Assembly (NCBI GenBank): GCA_026983935.1
Contig: JALSTC010000023.1
Span: 1-5,711 of the forward strand
Length of the DNA: 5,711 bases
Direction of reading: 5' to 3'
DNA from: Ardenticatenia bacterium
Lineage (GTDB): Bacteria; Chloroflexota; Anaerolineae; Aggregatilineales; Ch27
The position numbers were made by a program, and so were the translations under genes. Of the stretch, positions 1 through 5,711 are shown piece by piece (within the stretch, counting starts at the first letter, position 1; every line of letters starts with the position of its first letter). The notes under the pieces were generated by a model. The model did not search any database, was not told the DNA's origin, and worked only from the letters and a program-made list of their open reading frames with translations.

Positions 1-1
1 G

Positions 2-499
2 CTGGGCGTACTGCAGGAAATGGGGGCAGATATCTTCATCGTGCCAACAGGGAAAGCGGGAGGCGATCCCGTTGGCTGTATCGTGGTACAATCAGCGGCA
101 CTGGGGAACACAATAATTTCCGGCCAGACGGTCGTGCGCATGATCGACGAATTCCCGATCTTGATGGTCGCCGCACTCTGCGCTGAGGGTATCACCGAAG
201 TTCGTGACGCCCGCGAACTGCGCGTAAAAGAAACTGACCGGATCGCGGTCATGGCGGGAGAGCTGAGAAAAATGGGCGCGGTCATCGAGGAACAGGAAGA
301 TGGCTTCATCATTGAAGGGCCGCAGCAGCTCCGGGGTACTGTGCTGGAGGGCCACGACGATCATCGGGTAGCCATGAGTCTGGCCGTCGCGGGGTTGGTC
401 GCAAAAGGCGAAACTACCATACATGGTGCAGCGTGTATTGCGGACTCCTTCCCCGGATTTGCTTCCGTACTGCGATCGCTAGGAGCGGACATCCAGTGA
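2..499 (+). CDS. aroA: 3-phosphoshikimate 1-carboxyvinyltransferase (EPSP synthase), 5'-truncated by window edge
   Basis: The enzyme transfers the enolpyruvyl group of PEP to shikimate-3-phosphate, the sixth step of the cytosolic shikimate pathway. Only the last 165 or so residues of a protein usually about 430 long are present; the reading frame is open from base 2 and runs off the left edge. Visible hallmarks of the C-terminal domain are DEFP (146-157), holding the catalytic Asp, RVKETDR (221-241), a phosphate and substrate-binding signature, DDHR (356-367), and SFPGF near the end (446-460), where many homologues have SYPxF. The protein ends in SLGADIQ. The stop codon TGA overlaps the GTG start of aroE by 4 bp, so the two are probably translationally coupled. 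No damage is seen in the part present. The family assignment is secure from the ordered motifs and from the aro neighbours. The start and N-terminal domain cannot be judged. Confidence 0.96.
   Translation: MGVLQEMGADIFIVPTGKAGGDPVGCIVVQSAALGNTIISGQTVVRMIDEFPILMVAALCAEGITEVRDARELRVKETDRIAVMAGELRKMGAVIEEQEDGFIIEGPQQLRGTVLEGHDDHRVAMSLAVAGLVAKGETTIHGAACIADSFPGFASVLRSLGADIQ
481..485 (+). promoter_or_regulatory. Shine-Dalgarno of aroE (decides its GTG start)
   Basis: AGGAG lies inside the 3' end of aroA, 10 nt before GTG at 496. It supports GTG 496 as the aroE start rather than the in-frame ATG at 433, which would add 21 residues unlike the family N-terminus and would overlap aroA by 67 bp. Confidence 0.7.
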
Positions 500-1413
500 A
501 CGCCCAGAAAGACACACAACGGGTCGCCCTGATCGGCTGGCCGGTCGAGCACAGTGTCAGCCCGGCCATGTTCAATGCAGCATTCAAGGCGCTGGACATG
601 AGCTGGCGCTACGACGCCCTGCCCGTCAGCGCCGACGATCTGGAAGCGACGATCAAGTCTCTGCGGGCCGGGCAACTGCGTGGGATTAACGTGACTGTTC
701 CGCATAAGCAGGCGGTCATTCCTTTGCTCGATGTGATCCGTCCTGAGGCCAAAGCCGTTGGTGCGGTCAACACAATCACTGTCGTCGGCGAAGATGTGCC
801 GCGCCTGCACGGCACCAATACTGACGTCCTCGGTTTCTACAAAGACCTGACACGTCACCTGCCATCTCCGAGGCCCCATCATTCACAGGCGCTGATTCTG
901 GGCGCTGGTGGGGCGGCACGCGCTGCCGCCTACGTGTTGGCCACGCTTGGTTATCAGACTTTTATCGCCTGCCGCACACCGGCTCATGGCCTGGAACTGA
1001 TCCGGGATGTGCAGATCGGGCTGGCTACTTCCAACACCTTTATACGCGGACAAATCGATTCCACACAGTGGCGCATGCAGATGCGCACACTGGCATGGGA
1101 TCGCATTGGCGACATTGCGCCGTCGGCCACCTTGATCGTCAACTGCACACCGGTGGGAATGTGGCCAGAAGTCGACCAATCGCCCTGGCCGGATGGTGTT
1201 CCCATCTCACCTGATGCCATCGTCTATGACATGGTTTATCGTCCCCGACAGACCAGGCTTCTCCAGCAGGCACTTGCCGCAGGCGCACAGGCGATCAGCG
1301 GATTGGGAATGCTGGTGCAGCAGGGCGCTGAGGCGTTCCGTATCTGGACAGGGCAGGAAGCGCCGTTGGAAGTCATGTACGCCGCCGCCCGGAGCGCACT
1401 AACCGATGAATAG
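496..1413 (+). CDS. aroE: shikimate dehydrogenase (NADP+)
   Basis: It reduces 3-dehydroshikimate to shikimate with NADPH. The start chosen is GTG 496, giving 305 residues, because of the SD at 481-485 and because family proteins begin only a few residues before the first beta strand (RVALIGWP, residues 9-16). The substrate-binding SVSP motif is at 20-23. NVTVPHK is at 65-71, with catalytic Lys71. GAVNT follows at 89-93, and GTNTD at 106-110 carries catalytic Asp110. The Rossmann dinucleotide loop GAGGAAR is at 136-142, with Arg160 in the ACRT stretch likely near the NADP phosphate. NCTPVGM (216-222), DMVYRP (245-250) and GLGMLVQQG (269-277) close the protein. Two small oddities: the usual MHN after SxSP reads MFN here (residues 25-27), and about 20 extra residues (roughly 170-205) stretch the NADP domain beyond the typical 270-290 residue length. 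It overlaps aroA by 4 bp and aroC by 8 bp. Confidence 0.96.
   Translation: MNAQKDTQRVALIGWPVEHSVSPAMFNAAFKALDMSWRYDALPVSADDLEATIKSLRAGQLRGINVTVPHKQAVIPLLDVIRPEAKAVGAVNTITVVGEDVPRLHGTNTDVLGFYKDLTRHLPSPRPHHSQALILGAGGAARAAAYVLATLGYQTFIACRTPAHGLELIRDVQIGLATSNTFIRGQIDSTQWRMQMRTLAWDRIGDIAPSATLIVNCTPVGMWPEVDQSPWPDGVPISPDAIVYDMVYRPRQTRLLQQALAAGAQAISGLGMLVQQGAEAFRIWTGQEAPLEVMYAAARSALTDE
1391..1394 (+). promoter_or_regulatory. possible Shine-Dalgarno of aroC
   Basis: GGAG lies within the aroE 3' end, 11 nt before the ATG at 1406. The spacing is slightly long. The 8-bp stop/start overlap ATGAATAG suggests terminating aroE ribosomes may also supply initiation. Confidence 0.4.
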
Positions 1414-2614
1414 CCGACTGCGCTTTCTGACCGCGGGTGAATCACACGGCCCCCTGCTGAGCGGCATACTGGAAGGAATGCCCGCCGGGCTGCCACTCCG
1501 CCCGGAAGAGATCAGCCATGATCTGGCCCGCCGCCAGAAAGGCTACGGCAGCGGAGGACGGATGCAGATCGAACGCGACCGGGTCAGCTTCACGGGCGGT
1601 GTGATGGATGGTAAAACAACAGGTGGCCCCATCGGCCTGATCATCCACAATCGAGACTGGAAAAACTGGGCGGATAAAGACATCCCGCCGCTGACCACGC
1701 CGCGACCAGGACACGCCGATCTCACCGCAGCCATCAAATACGACTACGATGATCTGCGCCTTTCGCTGGAGCGCGCCAGCGCCCGCGAAACCGCTGTCCG
1801 CGTTGCCATTGGAGCTATTTGCAAGAGCCTGCTGGCAGCGTTTGGCATCCGCATCGGCGGTTATGTCGTGCGCATCGGCACTGTGGGAGCAGTGATTCCG
1901 TCAGAAACACCCTACGAAACGCGCTTCAAAGCTGCCGAAGACTCCGATGTGCGCTGCCCGGATCCAACTGCCGCCAGAGCCATGCAGGAAGCCATCCGGC
2001 AGGCCAAAAAAGACCGCGATACGCTGGGCGGTATCTTTGAGGTCGTGGCACTGGGCCTGCCGCCGGGCCTGGGCAGTCACGTTCATTATGACCGCCGACT
2101 GACCGGACGGCTGCTCGCGGCAATGGGAAGCATCCCTTCCATCAAGGGAGCCGAGATCGGCCCGGCATTCGAGAACACACAGCGGCCTGGCACACAGGTG
2201 CACGACGAGATTACTTTGCAGGGCGGCGTCCTCAGACGCAGAACCAATCGGGCCGGGGGCTTGGAAGGCGGTATGACCACCGGAGAGCCGCTTGTCGTGC
2301 GGGCAGCCATGAAGCCGATCAGCACCACCCTGACACCGCTCAACACGATTGATCTGGCAACCGGAGAGCCAAGTCTAACCGTCTACGAACGATCAGATTT
2401 TTGTGCCGTGCCGCGCGCGGTTGTCGTGGGAGAGGCAATGGTCGCCTTTGTGCTGGCCGATGTCCTGCTGGAGAAGCTCGGCGGCGACCACATGAGCGAA
2501 CTGCAGGAGCGTTTTAAGCGCCTGCGGCAGGGCAGGTTGGACGAACTGGCTATGCGAAATGCCCCCTGGCGCTTCGGGTATGACTGGCCGAACAATGAGA
2601 ACAATGAGGACTGA
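1406..2614 (+). CDS. aroC: chorismate synthase
   Basis: It performs the final step of the common aromatic pathway, 1,4-trans elimination of phosphate from EPSP to give chorismate, using reduced FMN. The 402-residue length fits the longer bacterial class (Bacillus/Chloroflexi-like) rather than the shorter E. coli type. Signature 1 is GESHGPLLSGILEGMPAG (11-28), with active-site His14. RRQKGYGSGGRM (42-53) is a substrate and FMN-binding loop. His103 in RPGHAD is the second conserved histidine. Signature 2 is RASARETA (123-130). The NRAGGLEGGMTTGEP stretch (281-295) and signature 3, RSDFCAVP (329-336), follow. Signature 3 usually has a small residue or Val where Phe332 stands. The ATG overlaps the aroE stop by 8 bp. 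The C-terminus ends NNENNED, encoded by a short tandem duplication. Function is essentially certain from the motifs. Confidence 0.97.
   Translation: MNSRLRFLTAGESHGPLLSGILEGMPAGLPLRPEEISHDLARRQKGYGSGGRMQIERDRVSFTGGVMDGKTTGGPIGLIIHNRDWKNWADKDIPPLTTPRPGHADLTAAIKYDYDDLRLSLERASARETAVRVAIGAICKSLLAAFGIRIGGYVVRIGTVGAVIPSETPYETRFKAAEDSDVRCPDPTAARAMQEAIRQAKKDRDTLGGIFEVVALGLPPGLGSHVHYDRRLTGRLLAAMGSIPSIKGAEIGPAFENTQRPGTQVHDEITLQGGVLRRRTNRAGGLEGGMTTGEPLVVRAAMKPISTTLTPLNTIDLATGEPSLTVYERSDFCAVPRAVVVGEAMVAFVLADVLLEKLGGDHMSELQERFKRLRQGRLDELAMRNAPWRFGYDWPNNENNED
2590..2607 (+). repeat. two tandem copies of a 9-bp unit at the aroC 3' end
   Basis: GAACAATGA occurs twice back to back, in phase with the aroC frame, and creates the NNENNE tail. 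Both copies contain an out-of-frame ATG just before the aroC stop. It looks like a replication-slippage duplication in a tolerant C-terminal tail. Confidence 0.8.
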
Positions 2615-2626
2615 GCCGCAAACGCT

Positions 2627-3175
2627 ATGACCTCTCCAAACCCTGACCCGAACGGATCGGCCCTCAATCTCGTCCTGACTGGCTTTATGGGCACCGGGAA
2701 GAGCACCATCGGGCGGATGATCGCCGCACGGTTGAACCGGCCATTCGTGGATATGGATGTCGAAATTGAACGCCGGGCCGGGCAGTCCATCCCGGAAATT
2801 TTCGCCACCAGAGGAGAAGAGGCATTCCGTCAGATGGAACGCGACCTTTGCCGTGAACTTGCCGGGCAGCGCGGCCTGGTGATTGCGACTGGTGGCGGAG
2901 CACTTGTCGATCCGACAAATCGGGAGCGCATGATCGCCAGCGGTATTGTGATCTGCCTGCAAGCCTCGCCGGAAGGGCTGCTGGCGCGCCTGCGTGCAGA
3001 GGCTTCCACGCGCCCACTGCTGCACAGCGACGATCCCGCTGCCCGCATCCGGGAACTGCTGGCTGCCCGCGCCGAAGCTTACGACGCCCTGCCCTACCAT
3101 ATTGACACAACCGATTTATCCCCCGAAGACGTTATGGAGGCCGTGTTAACCCTGTGGTACAGACAATTCACGTAA
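2627..3175 (+). CDS. aroK: shikimate kinase
   Basis: It phosphorylates the 3-hydroxyl of shikimate with ATP, a cytosolic NMP-kinase-fold enzyme. The product is 182 residues, slightly longer than the 165-175 usual, owing to an unstructured-looking leader (residues 2-13) and a C-terminal tail. Walker A is GFMGTGKST (19-27). DMD (42-44) gives the Mg2+ and shikimate-binding aspartates. Arg68 in AFRQME and GGG at 89-91 bind shikimate. The LID arginine is Arg129 in STRPLL, and Arg148 in the ELLAARAEAY helix is the usual adenine-side residue. The start ATG lies 12 bp after the aroC stop with no well-placed Shine-Dalgarno; the nearest purine run (2606-2610) is 16 nt away, so initiation may rely on reinitiation. 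Its last 22 bp overlap aroB, to which it is fused in some other organisms. No alternative start upstream was found. Confidence 0.96.
   Translation: MTSPNPDPNGSALNLVLTGFMGTGKSTIGRMIAARLNRPFVDMDVEIERRAGQSIPEIFATRGEEAFRQMERDLCRELAGQRGLVIATGGGALVDPTNRERMIASGIVICLQASPEGLLARLRAEASTRPLLHSDDPAARIRELLAARAEAYDALPYHIDTTDLSPEDVMEAVLTLWYRQFT
3136..3140 (+). promoter_or_regulatory. Shine-Dalgarno of aroB
   Basis: GGAGG lies inside aroK, 13 nt before GTG 3154. The match is strong although the spacing is long. The only nearer start-like codon, GTG 3143, is out of frame with aroB. Confidence 0.55.
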
Positions 3176-4209
3176 AGACACCCGATGGCAGGTACGATAT
3201 TCTCTTTGAAGCCGGTGCGCTGGGCCGCATTGCCGATATTTTCGAGGGTTACGGACTGCACGGGCGCACCATCGTCGGCACCAATGCCACCCTTTCGCCG
3301 CTGTACGGGCGGGCCGTCACCGAACGCCTGCCGGATGCCGTGACCGTCACACTGCCGGATGGCGAGCAGTACAAGACGCTGGAAACCGCTGCCGCCGTCT
3401 ACAGTGGGCTGGTCAAGCTGGGTCTGGATCGGACAGGATTGATCGTGGCGCTGGGCGGCGGGGTGATCGGGGATACCATGGGCTTCATCGCTGCCACCTA
3501 CATGCGAGGTGTGCGGCTGGTTCAGATTCCCACAAGCCTGCTGGCCATGGTAGACGCCAGCGTTGGCGGCAAGACCGGCCTTGACCTGCCAGAAGGCAAA
3601 AATCTGGTTGGGGCGTTCAAGCAGCCCGAAGTGGTGATCATTGACACCGACGTACTGGCCAGCCTGCCGGACGTTGAGTGGCGCTGCGGATTGGCAGAGG
3701 TTGTCAAGCATGGCCTGCTGGCCGACCCTGCCCTGCTCGACGCCAATCTCCTGCAGCGCGATCGGGCAGCAGAATTTGTCCCGCGTGCCGTGCAGGTCAA
3801 AGTAGATGTCGTGGAACAAGACCCATTTGAGCAGGACATCCGCGCCCACCTCAACCTCGGCCACACCTTTGCCCATGCCCTGGAAGTGATCAGCGGCTAT
3901 ACGTGGAAGCACGGGGAGGCGGTGGCCGTCGGGCTGGTTGCCGCCGTGCGCCTTTCCGCCAGGCTTGGCCTGTGTGACTCCAATCTCCCGGCGCAGGTAG
4001 AGACGCTCCTCCAGCAGTTGAGGCTGCCAACGCACCTGGGACGCTACAATCCCGCCAGCTTGTGGCAGGCAATGGCGGCAGACAAAAAGTGGCGCGGCGG
4101 GCATCCACGCTTCGTGCTCTTGAAGGGGATCGGAAAACCGCTTATCATGGAAGACGTGGCAGAAGATACTGTGCTATCTGTGCTGGCGGAATTGAGCGAT
4201 TATGAATAA
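3154..4209 (+). CDS. aroB: 3-dehydroquinate synthase
   Basis: It converts DAHP to 3-dehydroquinate using NAD+ and a divalent metal (usually Zn2+ or Co2+), the second pathway step. The 351 residues match the family. DGEQYK (69-74) is the NAD-binding DGE..K motif. GGGVIGD (101-107) is the glycine-rich dinucleotide loop. IPTSLLAMVDASVGGKTG (125-142) and the KNLVGAF stretch (149-155) are diagnostic. Metal ligands are Glu182 (LAEVVKHG), His237 (LGHTFAH) and His253 (WKHGEA); Lys185 and His241 are the adjacent active-site residues. The start is GTG, inside the aroK 3' end, because no in-frame ATG or TTG precedes it and a GGAGG is at 3136-3140. The family N-terminus (short strand, then the D-G-R-Y-D-I turn) aligns well with this start. 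It overlaps aroK by 22 bp and aroQ by 8 bp. Confidence 0.97.
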   Translation: MVQTIHVKTPDGRYDILFEAGALGRIADIFEGYGLHGRTIVGTNATLSPLYGRAVTERLPDAVTVTLPDGEQYKTLETAAAVYSGLVKLGLDRTGLIVALGGGVIGDTMGFIAATYMRGVRLVQIPTSLLAMVDASVGGKTGLDLPEGKNLVGAFKQPEVVIIDTDVLASLPDVEWRCGLAEVVKHGLLADPALLDANLLQRDRAAEFVPRAVQVKVDVVEQDPFEQDIRAHLNLGHTFAHALEVISGYTWKHGEAVAVGLVAAVRLSARLGLCDSNLPAQVETLLQQLRLPTHLGRYNPASLWQAMAADKKWRGGHPRFVLLKGIGKPLIMEDVAEDTVLSVLAELSDYE

Positions 4210-4651
4210 CGAACTGCTGATCCTGCACGGCCCGAATCTCAACCTGCTGGGGAAACGGGAGCCAGAGATTTATGGCTCGCTGACGCTGGACAACATTAAC
4301 GAACTCATCCAGGAACATGCCATCCGCAGAGATATTGAAGTGCGCATCCAGCAATCCAACCACGAGGGTGTGCTGATTGATGCGCTGCATATCGCCAGAA
4401 ACTGGGCCGCGGGGGTGGTTTTTAACCCCGGCGCGTATACGCACACATCCATCGCCCTGCGTGATGCCATTGCCAGCATTGATCTCCCGGTTGTGGAAGT
4501 CCATTTAAGCAATATTCACGCCAGAGAATCCTTCCGTCAGCAATCGCTCCTGGCTCCCGTCTGTGTGGGGCAGATCAGCGGCTTTGGCTGGCGCAGCTAT
4601 CTGCTCGGCCTGGATGCGCTTCTGGGACACCTGGGCTGGCTGCATGAATAG
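4202..4651 (+). CDS. aroQ: type II 3-dehydroquinate dehydratase
   Basis: It dehydrates 3-dehydroquinate to 3-dehydroshikimate; type II enzymes are small flavodoxin-fold proteins that assemble as dodecamers. The 149-residue length is typical. LHGPNLNLLGKREPEIYG (8-25) carries Arg19 and the catalytic Tyr24. NHEG is at 53-56. FNPGAYTHTSIALRDA (74-89) carries Asn75 and His81. VEVHLSNIHARESFR (98-112) carries Glu99, His101 and Arg112. All residues known to matter in the Mycobacterium enzyme have counterparts at the same numbers. The ATG overlaps the aroB stop by 8 bp (ATGAATAA); the Shine-Dalgarno is weak, so coupling to aroB translation is likely. The type II enzyme is unrelated to the AroD type I lyase; here it completes a pathway without aroD. 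Confidence 0.97.
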   Translation: MNNELLILHGPNLNLLGKREPEIYGSLTLDNINELIQEHAIRRDIEVRIQQSNHEGVLIDALHIARNWAAGVVFNPGAYTHTSIALRDAIASIDLPVVEVHLSNIHARESFRQQSLLAPVCVGQISGFGWRSYLLGLDALLGHLGWLHE

Positions 4652-4676
4652 CCCCGCCCACCGAAAATGAGCGTCC

Positions 4677-5534
4677 ATGTTGTACCAACAGCCCGACTTT
4701 GATCCATTGCAGCCGCACATGATCACGATCCCCGCGGGGCCGTTCCTCATGGGGAGCAACCCGCGTGAAATCCGTCAGTTGAGTCAAACGACCAGCAGCA
4801 GCCGCCTGGAATGGTATGCCCGCGAGCAGCCGATCCAGACTCCCGTGCTGCCTGATTTTCAGATCGGACGCTATCCGGTCACGGTAGGGGAATTCACGGC
4901 GTTCATCGCAGCCGGTGGCTACGAAAATCCGGCATTCTGGGACAAAACAGGTTGGCAGTGGCGCATCCGAAACGGCATTGATGGTCCCGAATACTGGCAT
5001 GACAGTCGCTGGACCGGGCAGCCTGACTACCCCGTCATCGGTGTGAGCTGGTATGCTGCACAGGCTTACTGCGCCTGGCTGCGCAGCACAACCGGCCTGC
5101 CCTACCGGCTGCCAACGGAGGTGGAATGGGAAAAAGCGGCACGCGGAGCAGATGGCCGCCGCTATCCCTGGGGCGATACCTGGAAGAGCGATCACTGCAA
5201 TACAGCAGCCAAAGCCCCCGATTCATGGGACAGCCCGGCTGCAGAATCAATCCGGAGGGGGCCAACACGGGTGGGTGCTTATTCGCCGCGTGGAGACAGC
5301 CCCTACGGCTGCGCAGATATGGCGGGCAATGTCTGGGAGTGGTGTCAGTCGCCGCTGCGCCGCTATCCACTTCCCCCGGAATCATTGGCACCTGGGCAAA
5401 ACAGCAGCACCGAGCCGCGTATTGTGCGCGGCGGCTCCTGGTATCATGGGCCAGACGATGCCCGCTGTGCAGCCCGCTATTGCTATTATCCGCATGGGCG
5501 GGACAACGTCGTCGGATTCAGATTGGCGCTGTAA
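4677..5534 (+). CDS. SUMF1/formylglycine-generating-enzyme-fold protein, function unknown
   Basis: A 285-residue protein with no signal peptide or membrane segment, so likely cytosolic. Nearly its whole length is one FGE-sulfatase (SUMF1/EgtB/PvdO) domain: ITIPAGPFLMGSN (16-28), IGRYPVTVGEFTAFI (63-77), YPVIGVSWYAAQAYCAWL (118-135), YRLPTEVEWEKAARG (143-157), YPWGD (163-167), GCADMAGNVWEWC (211-223), RGGSW (251-255) and the terminal GFRLAL (280-285). True formylglycine-generating enzymes have two copper-binding cysteines just after the RGGS segment (a CxxSYC-like stretch), then GFRC. Here that stretch is absent and the end is GFRL, so sulfatase activation is unlikely. The HxxxHxE iron motif of EgtB-type sulfoxide synthases was not found either. 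The start is ATG 4677, with Met15 (4719) an alternative that begins directly at the domain; neither has a clear Shine-Dalgarno. It follows aroQ by 25 bp on the same strand and may share its transcript, but a role in aromatic synthesis is not implied. Confidence 0.85.
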   Translation: MLYQQPDFDPLQPHMITIPAGPFLMGSNPREIRQLSQTTSSSRLEWYAREQPIQTPVLPDFQIGRYPVTVGEFTAFIAAGGYENPAFWDKTGWQWRIRNGIDGPEYWHDSRWTGQPDYPVIGVSWYAAQAYCAWLRSTTGLPYRLPTEVEWEKAARGADGRRYPWGDTWKSDHCNTAAKAPDSWDSPAAESIRRGPTRVGAYSPRGDSPYGCADMAGNVWEWCQSPLRRYPLPPESLAPGQNSSTEPRIVRGGSWYHGPDDARCAARYCYYPHGRDNVVGFRLAL

Positions 5535-5540
5535 CTCCGA

Positions 5541-5711
5541 TCATCCCCTGACCGCCCACCGGGTTTCACTCTCACCAGCATGGTGATTCACCCAGCGAGC
5601 CAGCGTGAAAAGGAAATCCGACAGGCGATTCAGATAGGCGAGAATTGTCGGGCTGATCGGTTCGGCATCCCCCAGCGCGACACAGACCCGTTCTGCGCGG
5701 CGGCAAACTGT
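5541..5711 (-). CDS. pduO: PduO/MMAB-type cob(I)alamin adenosyltransferase, C-terminal end (5' part beyond window)
   Basis: The minus-strand frame is open from the right edge to TGA (complement 5541-5543) and gives 56 residues. It contains CRRAERVCVAL followed by YLNRLSDFLFTLARWVN, the C-terminal helix signature of PduO-type ATP:corrinoid adenosyltransferases, which transfer the adenosyl group of ATP to cob(I)alamin to make adenosylcobalamin. In known members the Arg/Glu pair of the CRRAER helix and the Asn/Arg/Asp of NRLSD line the active site. The protein is normally about 180-200 residues, so over two thirds lies outside the window and its start cannot be seen. The tail beyond the signature (NHHAGESETRWAVRG) is short and polar, as usual. 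It converges on the SUMF1-fold gene with 6 bp between the stop codons. The motif match is strong; physiological context (salvage versus a B12-dependent enzyme) is unknown. Confidence 0.88.
   Translation of the reverse strand, partial: TVCRRAERVCVALGDAEPISPTILAYLNRLSDFLFTLARWVNHHAGESETRWAVRG

Noticed and set aside
433..495. N-terminal extension of aroE from ATG 433
   Set aside because: It would add 21 residues unlike any AroE N-terminus and overlap aroA by 67 bp, while GTG 496 has a well-spaced AGGAG.
2393..3100. 235-codon minus-strand open frame across aroC and aroK
   Set aside because: It spans two clearly functional genes on the other strand and has no recognisable motif or ribosome binding site; a coding shadow.
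3094..4104. 336-codon open frame on the minus strand opposite aroB
   Set aside because: It is exactly antisense to a motif-complete aroB; its translation is His/Gln-rich with no recognisable domain, as expected for the complement of a GC-rich gene.
4652..4676. Terminator or promoter between aroQ and the SUMF1-fold gene
   Set aside because: The 25-bp gap has no inverted repeat with a T-run and no recognisable -35/-10 pair.
4667..4702. ATG 4667 as start of the SUMF1-fold gene or a small peptide
   Set aside because: It is out of frame with the domain and reaches a stop after 11 codons.
5053..5586. 177-codon plus-strand frame overlapping the SUMF1-fold gene
   Set aside because: It lies in another frame within a gene with clear family motifs to its last residue; its low-complexity translation matches nothing I know.

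Overview
This window holds most of a bacterial shikimate-pathway operon on the + strand, in the order aroA (3' part only) - aroE - aroC - aroK - aroB - aroQ. It is followed 25 bp later, on the same strand, by a gene for a formylglycine-generating-enzyme/SUMF1-fold protein. At the right edge lies the 3' end of a convergent minus-strand gene for a PduO-type cob(I)alamin adenosyltransferase. Almost every base is coding; the longest gap between genes is 25 bp. No RNA genes, insertion sequences, CRISPR arrays or clear terminators were seen.

The host looks like a moderately GC-rich free-living bacterium. Three things point, by inference only, to Chloroflexota (Anaerolineae-like): the tight aro cluster with separate single-function genes, a type II dehydroquinase (AroQ), and a cytosolic SUMF1-fold protein. 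No phylogenetic marker in the window proves this.

The six aro genes cover every step from DAHP to chorismate. AroB makes 3-dehydroquinate, AroQ dehydrates it, AroE reduces dehydroshikimate to shikimate, AroK phosphorylates shikimate, AroA adds enolpyruvate from PEP, and AroC eliminates phosphate to give chorismate. Only the entry enzyme, DAHP synthase, is not visible and may lie upstream. Key catalytic residues are present in all six, so the pathway looks functional. Junctions are very tight: aroA/aroE share 4 bp, aroE/aroC 8 bp, aroK/aroB 22 bp and aroB/aroQ 8 bp, while aroC and aroK are 12 bp apart. This implies one transcript and translational coupling. The promoter must lie upstream of the window.

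The least ordinary part is the right end. The SUMF1-fold protein has a complete, readable fold but lacks the paired cysteines of true formylglycine-generating enzymes, so its function is open. Its C-terminal segment after RGGSW is rich in Tyr, His, Asp and Cys, a composition also seen in variable regions of diversity-generating retroelement targets, although no retroelement is visible here. It ends 6 bp from the stop of the opposing adenosyltransferase gene. I see no convincing new multi-gene system in the window.
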